A stretch of 64,000 nucleotides of DNA from Actinomycetospora sp. NBRC 106378 (lineage in GTDB: Bacteria > Actinomycetota > Actinomycetes > Mycobacteriales > Pseudonocardiaceae). The notes beneath the pieces were generated by a model. It was not told where the DNA came from and searched no databases. It saw only the letters and a program-made list of their open reading frames with translations. The stretch's first letter is position 1, and each line of letters opens with the position of its first letter. Of this stretch, positions 8,463 through 15,989 are shown piece by piece. The stretch covers positions 1 through 64,000 of the forward strand of contig NZ_BSTT01000007.1 of assembly GCF_030269685.1 (NCBI RefSeq), given 5' to 3'. The translations under genes and the position numbers were made by a program.

Positions 8463-9448
8463 CGGCGGACCTCCTCGCGGGTCGTCACCACAGCAGCATC
8501 GTCGACCGACCGGGCGAGCCGCTGGGCGAGCGCGGCGCAGACCATGAGCTGCAGCTGGTGGTAGAGCATCAACGGCAGGACGACCAGCCCGACGACGGGT
8601 CCGGCGAACAGCACGCCCGCCATCGGCAGGCCCGAGGCGAGCGACTTCTTCGAGCCGCAGAACATGATCGTCACCCGGTCCTCCCGGGGCAGCGAGAACA
8701 GCCGACCGGCGTGCCACGTCGCGAGGAGCACGACCGCGAGCAGCACCACCTCGAGGCCGACCAGGGCGACCAGCGACGTCACGGACGTCCGCTGCCAGAC
8801 GCCCTCGACGACGCCCTCCCCGAAGGCGGAGTACACGACGAGCAGGATCGAGCCGCGGTCGACGAGGCCGAGCAGCCGGTGGTGGCGCGCGAGGAACCGT
8901 CCGATCCACGGCCGGGCGAGCTGCCCGAGCAGGAACGGTGCGAGCAGCTGCAGCGCCACGTCGAGCACCGCCCGGCCCGAGATGCCGCCCTGCCCGCCGA
9001 GGACCAGCGCGACGAGCAGGGGCGAGACCACGATCCCGAGCAGGTTGGAGAAGGACGCCGCACAGATCGCCGCGGCGACGTTCCCCCGCGCGACGGAGGT
9101 GAACGCGATCGAGCTCTGCACCGTCGAGGGCAGGCAGCACAGGAACGCGATCCCGACGGCGAGCTCGGGCGTGGGCAGGTCGGTCAGGCCGACGAGCAGG
9201 CCGAGCAGCGGGAACACCACGAAGGTCGCGACCACGACGGTGAGGTGCAGGCGCCAGTGCCGCAGCCCCGCCCACGCCTCGCGCGGCGAGAGCCGGGTGC
9301 CGTAGAGGAAGAACAGCAGCGCGATCGCGACGGTCGTGGCGTGGTCGACCACCGGGGCGAACCCGCCACGCGCGGGCAGGAGCGTCGCGATCCCCACGGT
9401 GGCCAGGAGGGACAGCACGAAGGCGTTGGCCGTGAGGAACCGCCGCAT
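8459..9448 (-). CDS. SBF-family (bile acid:sodium symporter-like) transporter
   Basis: 329 aa with about nine to ten membrane helices, the size of SBF-like (YfeH/P7) carriers. Motifs AIALLFFLYGTRLSPREAWAG, FLCCLPSTVQSSIAFTSVARGN (crossover-helix region) and FCGSKKSLASGLPMA are hallmarks of this subfamily. Known substrates of the wider BASS superfamily are bile acids, pantoate and other organic anions; this subfamily's are poorly known. ATG at 9448 is preferred to upstream Met codons because it begins directly before the first helix. The last codons overlap the acyl-CoA dehydrogenase start (ATGA), which suggests uptake of an acid that the fused enzyme oxidises; this is inference. Confidence 0.85.
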   Translation of the reverse strand: MRRFLTANAFVLSLLATVGIATLLPARGGFAPVVDHATTVAIALLFFLYGTRLSPREAWAGLRHWRLHLTVVVATFVVFPLLGLLVGLTDLPTPELAVGIAFLCCLPSTVQSSIAFTSVARGNVAAAICAASFSNLLGIVVSPLLVALVLGGQGGISGRAVLDVALQLLAPFLLGQLARPWIGRFLARHHRLLGLVDRGSILLVVYSAFGEGVVEGVWQRTSVTSLVALVGLEVVLLAVVLLATWHAGRLFSLPREDRVTIMFCGSKKSLASGLPMAGVLFAGPVVGLVVLPLMLYHQLQLMVCAALAQRLARSVDDAAVVTTREEVRR

Positions 9449-9632
9449 GATCGATAGGTTACGCAACCATTCGCGGTCGACGGGTTCCCCGTGACCCATC
9501 ACGCCACGCCGGCTCGACCGCGGCCCACTCCCGGTCGAGCGGTCGGGGGCGTCCCGACGGCGGGTCACCGGACCGCCGCGAGCGCCGCGGCGATTGGGCG
9601 AGCCCCTTGTGTCCTGGAGCAGGATCGACGCC

Positions 9633-10073
9633 GTGTCCACCGCACCGACGCCGTTCGAGGAGTACGCCCCGGGGGTGCTGCTGCACGGGACGGCGGCCGA
9701 GCTCGCCGTCGGGGACCTGCTGGTCCCCGGGCGCCCCACGCACTTCGAGGCGGGGCGGATCATGAATCACGTCTACGTCACCGCGACGCTGGACGCCGCG
9801 ACCTGGGGCGCGGAGATGGCGGTCGCCCTGACGCCCGGCGCGACTCGTGGGCACATCTACCTCGTCGAGCCCACCGGCGCGCTCGAGGACGATCCGAACG
9901 TCACGGACAAGAAGCTCCCGGGCAACCCCACCCGCTCGTACCGGACCCGCGAGCCGGTGCGGATCGTCGGCGAGCTCAGCGACTGGGTGGGCCACCCGCC
10001 CGAGCAGGTGCAGGCCATGCTCGCCGGCCTCGCGGACCTCCGCCGCCGCGGGGCCGCCGTGATCTACGACTGA
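9633..10073 (+). CDS. arr: NAD-dependent rifampin ADP-ribosyltransferase
   Basis: 146 aa, the standard Arr length. Arr inactivates rifamycins by ADP-ribosylating the C23 hydroxyl with NAD. Diagnostic motifs are LLHGTAAELAVGDLLVPG (family HGT-ADLxxGDLL), MNHVYVTATLDAA, IYLVEPTGALEDDPNVTDKKLPGNPTRSYRTREPVRIVGE, almost invariant in Arr. The GTG at 9633 has GGAGCAGG 9-16 nt upstream and gives the conventional start; an upstream TTG would add 13 unlikely residues. It stands alone, followed by a hairpin, and is not in a resistance island, so it is probably an intrinsic chromosomal copy. Confidence 0.93.
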   Translation: MSTAPTPFEEYAPGVLLHGTAAELAVGDLLVPGRPTHFEAGRIMNHVYVTATLDAATWGAEMAVALTPGATRGHIYLVEPTGALEDDPNVTDKKLPGNPTRSYRTREPVRIVGELSDWVGHPPEQVQAMLAGLADLRRRGAAVIYD

Positions 10074-10084
10074 GCGGAACCGCA

Positions 10085-10109
10085 GAACCGCTGCCGGCAG
10101 CACCGGTTC
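10085..10109 (+). terminator. Hairpin after arr
   Basis: GAACCG (10085-10090) pairs with CGGTTC (10104-10109), enclosing the self-complementary CTGCCGGCAG. It starts 12 nt after the arr stop. There is no T run, as is usual in this kind of genome. Confidence 0.4.
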
Positions 10110-10310
10110 CAGGGCCATCAGACCGGACGTGCGTCACCGAGGGTCACCGGGTGCACATACGCCCCGGCCCGGCCCGAACGGTTCGCCGCCCCCGCCGCGA
10201 GAGGTACACCAGGCAGCGTTCCGGGCCCGTCGTCATGCCTCGTGTGCACCTCGAGGACGCGAGACAGCCGATCGGCGCGCCACGAGGACGCGCACGGGAT
10301 GATCGGCGCC

Positions 10311-11051
10311 ATGCGCAGCATGCTCGTCACCGGAGGCAGCCGAGGGATCGGGGCGGCGACCGCGCGACGGGCGGCCGCCGCCGGCTGGTCGGTCTGCCTC
10401 ACCTACCGCTCCGACCAGAACGCCGCGGCCGCCGTCGTCACCGCGATCGAGCACGCGGGCGGGCGTGCCGCAGCGGTCCGCGCCGACGTCGCCGTCGAGG
10501 CCGACGTCGTCGCCGCGGTGGAGGCCGCCACGACGCTGGGGCGGCTCGGTGCCGTCGTCGCGAACGCCGGCATCGTCGGGGAGAGGACCCGCGTGGACGA
10601 GCTCACCGTCGACCGCGTCGAGCGGATGCTCACCACCAACGTCACCGGCACGATCGTGACCTGCCGCGAGGCCGTCCGGCGCATGTCCACCGCCCACGGG
10701 CACGACGGCGGGTCGATCGTCCTGGTCGGCTCCGCGGCGTCGCGGCTGGGCTCACCCGGGGAGTACGTCGACTACGCCGCGTCGAAGGCGGCCGTGGACA
10801 CCCTCGGGCTGGGGCTCGCCAAGGAGGTGGCGGGCGAGGGCATCCGGGTCAACGTCGTGCGACCCGGGATCGTCGACACCGACATCCACGCGAGCGGCGG
10901 CCAGCCCGACCGCGCCGGTCGCCTCGGACCGGCCGTGCCCCTCGGACGGGCGGGCACGGCCGACGAGATCGCCGCCGCGATCGTGTGGCTGGCCTCCGAC
11001 GAGGCCTCCTACGCCACCGGCAGCATCCTGGACGTCGCCGGCGGCCGGTGA
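10311..11051 (+). CDS. SDR-family oxidoreductase
   Basis: 246 aa classical short-chain dehydrogenase. The NAD(P) motif is TGGSRGIGAAT near the N-terminus, NAG is at VVANAGIVGE, the catalytic Ser lies in VLVGSAASRLG and the YxxxK in VDYAASKAAV; the C-terminal YATGSILDVAGGR is typical of the FabG-like group. TYRSD after the second strand suggests NADP preference. ATG at 10311 is the conventional start, with an alternative in-frame ATG at 10299. It precedes the operator-controlled polyol dehydrogenase by 71 bp on the same strand, but that gene has its own promoter, so a link to the polyol regulon is only possible. Confidence 0.88.
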   Translation: MRSMLVTGGSRGIGAATARRAAAAGWSVCLTYRSDQNAAAAVVTAIEHAGGRAAAVRADVAVEADVVAAVEAATTLGRLGAVVANAGIVGERTRVDELTVDRVERMLTTNVTGTIVTCREAVRRMSTAHGHDGGSIVLVGSAASRLGSPGEYVDYAASKAAVDTLGLGLAKEVAGEGIRVNVVRPGIVDTDIHASGGQPDRAGRLGPAVPLGRAGTADEIAAAIVWLASDEASYATGSILDVAGGR

Positions 11052-11086
11052 GGGCTCGCCCCCGGACGGCGACTCCCACGAGATCC

Positions 11087-11115
11087 GTGACGGCAAGCGC
11101 TTGCGCTCCTAGGGT
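11087..11115 (+). promoter_or_regulatory. Polyol dehydrogenase promoter with operator in the spacer
   Basis: -35 GTGACG (11087-11092) and -10 TAGGGT (11110-11115) are 17 bp apart, and the -10 ends 7 nt before the ATG at 11123, so the mRNA is probably leaderless. The whole 5' part of the spacer is the LacI-type operator. Confidence 0.55.
11093..11104. promoter_or_regulatory. LacI-family operator GCAAGCGCTTGC
   Basis: A perfect 12-bp palindrome with the central CG step typical of LacI/GalR operators. It sits between -35 and -10 of the polyol dehydrogenase promoter, where a bound repressor would block RNA polymerase. The same AAGCGCTT core occurs at 17466-17473 next to the lacI-type gene. Confidence 0.7.
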
Positions 11116-11122
11116 GATCCCC

Positions 11123-12637
11123 ATGAGCGCCGACGCTGTGGCCCTGAACCGCGCCTCGCTGCCGGAGCTGGCCGGACGCTCGGTCCCGGTACCGGACTAC
11201 GACCGCGACGCGCTCGCGGTCGGCATCGTCCACATCGGCGTCGGCGGGTTCCACCGGGCGCACCAGGCGATGTACCTGGACCGGCTGTTCGCCGCGGGGC
11301 GCGACCACGACTGGGCGCTCTGCGGGGTCGGGGTGCTCGACGCCGACCGGGCGATGGGCGCGGTGATGGAGCGCCAGGACGACCTCTACACGCTGGTGCT
11401 CAAGCACGCCGACGGGTCGCGGGAGCCGCGCGTCATCGGCTCGATGGTCGACTACCTGGTCGCCCCCGACGACCCCGACGCGGTCCTCGAGTGCATGACC
11501 GACCCGGCCACCCGCATCGTGAGCCTGACCGTCACCGAGGGCGGCTACCACGTCAACACGGCCACCGGCGAGTTCGACGGGTCCGAAGAGTCCGTCGCGT
11601 ACGACATCGCCCGCAACGCCGACACGATCCCCCGCTCGGCGTTCGGCTTCCTGGTCGAGGCCCTGCGGCGGCGCCGGGCCGAGGGCACCGGGCCCTTCAC
11701 CGTGATGAGCTGCGACAACATCGCCGGCAACGGCGACGTCGCGCACCGCATGATCACCGCGTTCGCCCGCCTCCGGGACGAGCGCACCGGCGACGACCTC
11801 GCCGCCTGGATCGAAGGCGAGGTCCCGTTCCCCAACTCGATGGTCGACCGCATCACGCCGCGGACCACCGACGAGGACCGCCGCGAGCTGGCCGAGCGCT
11901 CCGGGGTCGACGACGGCTGGCCGGTGGTGTGCGAGTCGTTCACGCAGTGGGTGCTCGAGGACCGCTTCGCGGCCGGGCGCCCGGCGTTCGAGGAGGCGGG
12001 CGTCCAGGTCGTCGACGACGTCGAGCCCTACGAGCTGATGAAGCTGCGGCTGCTCAACGCCTCGCACCAGGCGATCGCCTACCTCGGCTACCTCGCAGGC
12101 TTCCGCTACGCCCACGAGGTCTGCGCCGACGAGGAGTTCGTGCGCTTCGTCCGCGGCTACATGGACGACGAGGCCACGCCGACCCTGCTGCCGGTCCCCG
12201 GCGTCGACCTCGGGGACTACAAGGCCACGCTCATCGAGCGGTTCGCGAACCCGGAGATCCGCGACACCCTGGCCCGGCTCGCGGCGGAGTCGTCGGACCG
12301 CATCCCGCCGTGGCTCGTGCCGGTCATCCGCCGCAACCTCGAGCAGGGCGGCGAGATCGAGCGCTCCGCCCTGATCGTCGCGGCGTGGGCCCGCTACGCC
12401 GAGGGGGTCGACGAGGCCGGCGAGCCGATCGAGGTGGTCGACACCGGCCGCGCCGAGGAGCGCACGGCCGCCGCGCGGCGCTACCCGGACGAGCCGCTGG
12501 CGTTCCTCGAGGACCGCTCGCTGTTCGGCGACCTCGCCGCCGACGAGCGCTTCACCGCGGCCTACCGCCGTCACCTCGACCGGCTGCACGCCGAGGGTGC
12601 CCGGGCGGCCCTCCGCGCGGTGCTCGACGGCGTCTGA
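11123..12637 (+). CDS. Mannitol/polyol 2-dehydrogenase
   Basis: 504 aa long-chain mannitol dehydrogenase family enzyme, oxidising a polyol (mannitol, arabitol or sorbitol) at C2 to the ketose with NAD. The N-terminal Rossmann strand is VGIVHIGVGGFHRAHQAMYLD (family GxGxFxRxHQ). The substrate-site lysine motif is ELMKLRLLNASHQAIAYLG (K-x5-N-x2-H), and DRITPRT is the usual domain junction. It has its own leaderless promoter filled by a LacI operator. With the ABC importer, LacI regulator and xylulokinase at 13-20 kb it forms a polyol to ketose to ketose-5-phosphate route; arabitol to xylulose is the best fit to the kinase, an inference. Confidence 0.92.
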   Translation: MSADAVALNRASLPELAGRSVPVPDYDRDALAVGIVHIGVGGFHRAHQAMYLDRLFAAGRDHDWALCGVGVLDADRAMGAVMERQDDLYTLVLKHADGSREPRVIGSMVDYLVAPDDPDAVLECMTDPATRIVSLTVTEGGYHVNTATGEFDGSEESVAYDIARNADTIPRSAFGFLVEALRRRRAEGTGPFTVMSCDNIAGNGDVAHRMITAFARLRDERTGDDLAAWIEGEVPFPNSMVDRITPRTTDEDRRELAERSGVDDGWPVVCESFTQWVLEDRFAAGRPAFEEAGVQVVDDVEPYELMKLRLLNASHQAIAYLGYLAGFRYAHEVCADEEFVRFVRGYMDDEATPTLLPVPGVDLGDYKATLIERFANPEIRDTLARLAAESSDRIPPWLVPVIRRNLEQGGEIERSALIVAAWARYAEGVDEAGEPIEVVDTGRAEERTAAARRYPDEPLAFLEDRSLFGDLAADERFTAAYRRHLDRLHAEGARAALRAVLDGV

Positions 12638-12648
12638 GGCCGCCGACA

Positions 12649-12664
12649 CCCCGGCGCGCCGGGG
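12649..12664. terminator. Palindromic hairpin after polyol dehydrogenase
   Basis: A perfect 16-bp palindrome (CCCC, GGCGCGCC, GGGG) begins 12 nt after the stop. Likely a terminator without a T run. Confidence 0.4.
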
Positions 12665-12782
12665 CCGTCCGTCCGCGGCGGGAATGTTGAAGGTGCTAGC
12701 GTGTTGAACGATTCAGTGACCGGCGGCCGGCCCCGCCCCGCCGGTCACGCCCCTGCACCACGATCTGCCTGAAGGAGACACC

Positions 12783-13013
12783 GTGGCCGTCCCCGACGCC
12801 GCCACCGAGTACGCACCGCTCGTCACCAGCTGCTCCCCGCGCGCTCCCGAGACCGAGCAGGCGCGCGAGGCGCTCATCGACTCCGAGACCGCCGAGCTCA
12901 ACCAGCTGCTCGACCGCATCGACGGTCTCACCCACGAGGCCCGCCGCCGGCTGCGGCGCCTCGAGCACCACCGCCGCGGCGTGGCCGTGCAGTGGACCGA
13001 CCTGCACGGGTAG
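12783..13013 (+). CDS. Small helical protein, function unknown
   Basis: 76 aa, soluble, no signal peptide. Residues about 22-70 are strongly alpha-helical with charged heptad-like spacing (TAELNQLLDRIDGLTHEARRRLRRLEHHRRG), suggesting a small coiled-coil or helical hairpin. GTG start has the strong site AAGGAG 8 nt upstream, and the gene is followed by a 13-bp-stem terminator, so it is a real, separately transcribed gene with a 145-bp upstream region that contains a TAGCGT-like -10. I do not recognise a family. It lies between the polyol dehydrogenase and the ABC importer, but nothing ties it to them. Confidence 0.65.
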   Translation: MAVPDAATEYAPLVTSCSPRAPETEQAREALIDSETAELNQLLDRIDGLTHEARRRLRRLEHHRRGVAVQWTDLHG

Positions 13014-13021
13014 CAGTTCAT

Positions 13022-13050
13022 GACGACGGATGCCATCGGCATCCGTCGTC
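13022..13050. terminator. Bidirectional terminator, 13-bp stem
   Basis: GACGACGGATGCC (13022-13034) and its exact complement (13038-13050) enclose a 3-nt loop. It separates the small + strand gene from the 3' end of the reverse-strand ABC operon, so it can serve both. Confidence 0.75.
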
Positions 13051-13055
13051 TTCGC

Positions 13056-14138
13056 TCATGAGGCCAGCCGCTCCCCCGACGACGCGTCGAACGCGTGCAC
13101 GGCGTCGGGGTCGACCCGCACCGCGATCGTCTCGCCGTAGCGCACCCGCGTCCGGCCCGGGCCCCGCACCACCAGCGTCGTGTCCGGGTGCTCGGCCATG
13201 TGCGCGTAGAGGTAGGACTCGCTGCCCAGCTCCTCGACGACGTCGACCACGGCCTTGATGCCGTCGCCCTCCGAGGTGAGGGACAGGTCCTCCGGGCGCA
13301 GCCCCACGGTGACCGTGTCGGCCGACCCCGCCGCGTCGGCCACCTCGCGGGTCAGCGGCAGCGTGGAGCCGCCGAGCGTCACCCCGTCGCCGGAGCGCTG
13401 CAGGTCCATGAGGTTCATCGCCGGGGAGCCGATGAACCCGGCGACGAACGCGTTGACGGGGCGGTCGTAGAGCTCCGACGGCGTCGCGTACTGCTGCAGC
13501 TTCCCGTCGCGCAGCACGGCCACGCGGTCGCCCATCGTCATGGCCTCGACCTGGTCGTGCGTGACGTACACCGTCGTGACGTCCAGCCGGTTCTGCAGCC
13601 CGGCGATCTGCGCCCGGGTCTGCACGCGCATCTTCGCGTCGAGGTTGGACAGCGGCTCGTCCATGAGGAAGACCCGCGGTTCGCGGACGATCGCGCGGCC
13701 CATCGCGACACGCTGCCGCTGACCGCCCGACAGCGCCTTCGGCTTGCGGTCGAGGTACTCGGTGAGCCCGAGGATCTCGGCCGCCTCGTTCACCCGCTTC
13801 GCCTGCTCGGCCTTGTCCATCCCGCGCATCTTCAGCGGGAACGCCATGTTGTCCCGCACCGTCTTCGACGGGTAGAGCGCGTAGCTCTGGAACACCATCG
13901 CGATGTCCCGGTCCTTGGAGGCCACGTCGACCACGTCACGGCCGTCGATGCGCAGGTGCCCTGCGTCGATCGGCTCCAGTCCCGCGAGCATCCGCAGCGC
14001 GGTCGACTTCCCCGAGCCGGACGGACCGACGAGGACCACCAGCTCGCCGTCGTTCACCGTCAGGCTCAGCTTGTCGACGGCAGGTGTCGCCCCGGGCGTG
14101 TAGATGCGCGAGGCCTCGTCGAACACCACTTCGGCCAT
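13056..14138 (-). CDS. ugpC: Sugar ABC transporter ATP-binding protein (UgpC/MalK type)
   Basis: 360 aa, the standard length of MalK/UgpC ATPases. Walker A GPSGSGKST (about residues 37-45), signature LSGGQRQRVAMGRAIVREP, Walker B VFLMDEPLSNLDAKMRVQTR and switch H in VYVTHDQVEAMTMGD are all intact. The C-terminal third carries the OB-like regulatory domain (RPEDLSL). It is the last gene of a four-gene importer operon read leftwards (binding protein, two permeases, ATPase) with a 13-bp gap to the preceding permease gene. Substrate by context is a sugar alcohol. Confidence 0.95.
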   Translation of the reverse strand: MAEVVFDEASRIYTPGATPAVDKLSLTVNDGELVVLVGPSGSGKSTALRMLAGLEPIDAGHLRIDGRDVVDVASKDRDIAMVFQSYALYPSKTVRDNMAFPLKMRGMDKAEQAKRVNEAAEILGLTEYLDRKPKALSGGQRQRVAMGRAIVREPRVFLMDEPLSNLDAKMRVQTRAQIAGLQNRLDVTTVYVTHDQVEAMTMGDRVAVLRDGKLQQYATPSELYDRPVNAFVAGFIGSPAMNLMDLQRSGDGVTLGGSTLPLTREVADAAGSADTVTVGLRPEDLSLTSEGDGIKAVVDVVEELGSESYLYAHMAEHPDTTLVVRGPGRTRVRYGETIAVRVDPDAVHAFDASSGERLAS

Positions 14139-14151
14139 GTCCCTGATCCCC

Positions 14152-15033
14152 TTACTTGACCGCGCCGAACGACAGACCCTGCACCAGCTTGTTCTGCGCC
14201 ACCCAGCCGGCGATGATCACCGGGAGGGCCGCCAGCGTCGCGGCCGCCGAGAGCTGGGCGAAGTACAGCCCCTGCGAGGTCACGAACTGGACCAGGAACG
14301 TGGGCATCGTGCCCGCGTTCGCCGAGGTCAGGTTCACCGCGAAGAAGAACTCGTTCCACGAGAAGATCACGCAGATCAGCCCCGTCGCGAAGATGCCCGG
14401 CGAGATGATCGGCAGCACCACCTCGCGCAACGTCCGCGCCAGCGACGCCCCGTCCATGGTGGCCGCCTCGAGCAGTTCGCTCGGCACCTCCAGGAAGAAC
14501 GAGCGCATCATCCACACCGCGATCGGCAGGTTCATCGCGGTGTAGAGGACGATCAGGGTCCAGATGTTGTCCAGGAGCCCGATGTCGTTGACCACGACGT
14601 AGATCGGCACGATCGCCGCGACCACCGGCAGCATCTTCGTGGAGATGAAGAAGAACAGGACGTCCTGGGTCTTCTCCACCGGCCGCATGGAGAGGGCGAA
14701 CGCGGCCGGGATCGCGAGGAGCAGCACCAGCAGCGTCGAGATCACCGTGGCACCCAGCGAGTTGGCCAGGTACGGCCCGATCCCGGCGTCGAACACCGTG
14801 CGGAACTGCTCGAACGTCGGCGTGAACACGAAGGTCGGCGGGCTCGACTGCGCGTCGCCCTCGGTCTTGAACGCGGTGAGGACCATCCAGAGCACCGGGA
14901 AGAAGAACCCGATCCCGAGGATCCACGTGAGCGTCGTGAGCAGGACCGGACCGGTCCGGGACGTGCGCCGCGGTCCGTCGTCGACGGGGGCCGACGAGGT
15001 CGTCGTCGACCCGCGCTCGGTGGTGATCGCCAT
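14152..15033 (-). CDS. Carbohydrate ABC transporter permease (MalG/SmoG type)
   Basis: 293 aa with six membrane helices after a Thr/Ser-rich cytoplasmic N-terminus. The EAA loop that docks the ATPase is EAATMDGASLARTLREVVLPIISPG, and the helices FFFPVLWMVLTAFKT and IFSWNEFFFAVNLT are typical of MalG-type subunits. ATG at 15033 shares one nucleotide with the stop of the preceding permease gene (TGATG), so translation is coupled. With its partner it forms the membrane channel of the polyol importer; the closest functional class I can name is mannitol/sorbitol permeases (SmoG/MtlG), by context. Confidence 0.93.
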   Translation of the reverse strand: MAITTERGSTTTSSAPVDDGPRRTSRTGPVLLTTLTWILGIGFFFPVLWMVLTAFKTEGDAQSSPPTFVFTPTFEQFRTVFDAGIGPYLANSLGATVISTLLVLLLAIPAAFALSMRPVEKTQDVLFFFISTKMLPVVAAIVPIYVVVNDIGLLDNIWTLIVLYTAMNLPIAVWMMRSFFLEVPSELLEAATMDGASLARTLREVVLPIISPGIFATGLICVIFSWNEFFFAVNLTSANAGTMPTFLVQFVTSQGLYFAQLSAAATLAALPVIIAGWVAQNKLVQGLSFGAVK

Positions 15034-15989
15034 CAGTTGCTCCCCTCGGCCGCGCCGAAGCTGCGGAAGACCAGGCGCAGCGCGAAGGTCGCCACGATGA
15101 TCGTCATGACCACGACGACCACGCCCATGGCGGCCGACTGTCCGATGTCGAAGCCGAGGAACGCGCGCTGGTAGATGTAGAAGGGCAGGTTCGCCGACGC
15201 CGTGCCCGGGCCGCCCTGGGTGATCATGTAGACCGCGTCGAAGGTGTTCACGAGGTAGATCGCCCCGAGCACCGTGCCCAGCTCGATGAAGCGGCGCAGG
15301 TGGGGCAGCGTGAGCTCCTTGAAGATCGCCCACGCCCCCGCGCCGTCCATCCGGGCGGCCTCGATCTGGTCGGTCGGCATCGACTGCAGCCCCGCCAGGA
15401 GCAGCAGCATCATGAACGGCGTCCACTGCCAGATCAGCGCGACCATCACCGACGCCAGCGGGAAGTCCGAGATCCACGCCTCCTCGCCCACGCCGAACGG
15501 CGACAGGACGAAGTTGATCAGGCCGTAGGTCGGGTCGAGCAGCGTCGTCTTCCACAGCAGGGCCGCCGCGACCGGGGTGATGAGGAACGGCGTCACCAGC
15601 AGGGTGCGCACGATCCCGCGGCCGATGAAGTGCCGGTTGAGCAGGAGCGCGAGGACCAGGCCGAGGACCACGGCGATGAGGACCGACCCGAGGGTCATGA
15701 TCACCGTGTTGAGCGCGACCCCCCGGAACTGCGAGTCCTGGAAGACGCTGACGTAGTTGTCGAACCACACCCACTGCTGGGAGCCCGGGCGCACCAGGTT
15801 CCACGACTGCAGGGAGTAGAAGATCGTCAGCAGGAACGGGATCTGCGTGACGATGATCGTGAAGACCAGCGCCGGTAGGAGCGGGGCCCGGCGGACCCAG
15901 CCCTCGGCGCGGGCCGAGCGCGTCGGGGTCTGCCCGGGTGCGGGCGGCGGCCCGGAGGGCGCGGCGGGCCGTTCCAGTGTGGACGTCAT
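15033..15989 (-). CDS. Carbohydrate ABC transporter permease (MalF/SmoF type)
   Basis: 318 aa with six membrane helices after a proline-rich cytoplasmic N-terminus of about 35 residues. The EAA loop is QIEAARMDGAGAWAIFKELTLPHLRR; other permease hallmarks are FLLTIFYSLQSWN and VNTFDAVYMITQGGPGTAS. ATG at 15989 overlaps the binding-protein stop by 4 nt (ATGA). It pairs with the 293-aa permease encoded immediately downstream. Confidence 0.93.
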   Translation of the reverse strand: MTSTLERPAAPSGPPPAPGQTPTRSARAEGWVRRAPLLPALVFTIIVTQIPFLLTIFYSLQSWNLVRPGSQQWVWFDNYVSVFQDSQFRGVALNTVIMTLGSVLIAVVLGLVLALLLNRHFIGRGIVRTLLVTPFLITPVAAALLWKTTLLDPTYGLINFVLSPFGVGEEAWISDFPLASVMVALIWQWTPFMMLLLLAGLQSMPTDQIEAARMDGAGAWAIFKELTLPHLRRFIELGTVLGAIYLVNTFDAVYMITQGGPGTASANLPFYIYQRAFLGFDIGQSAAMGVVVVVMTIIVATFALRLVFRSFGAAEGSN

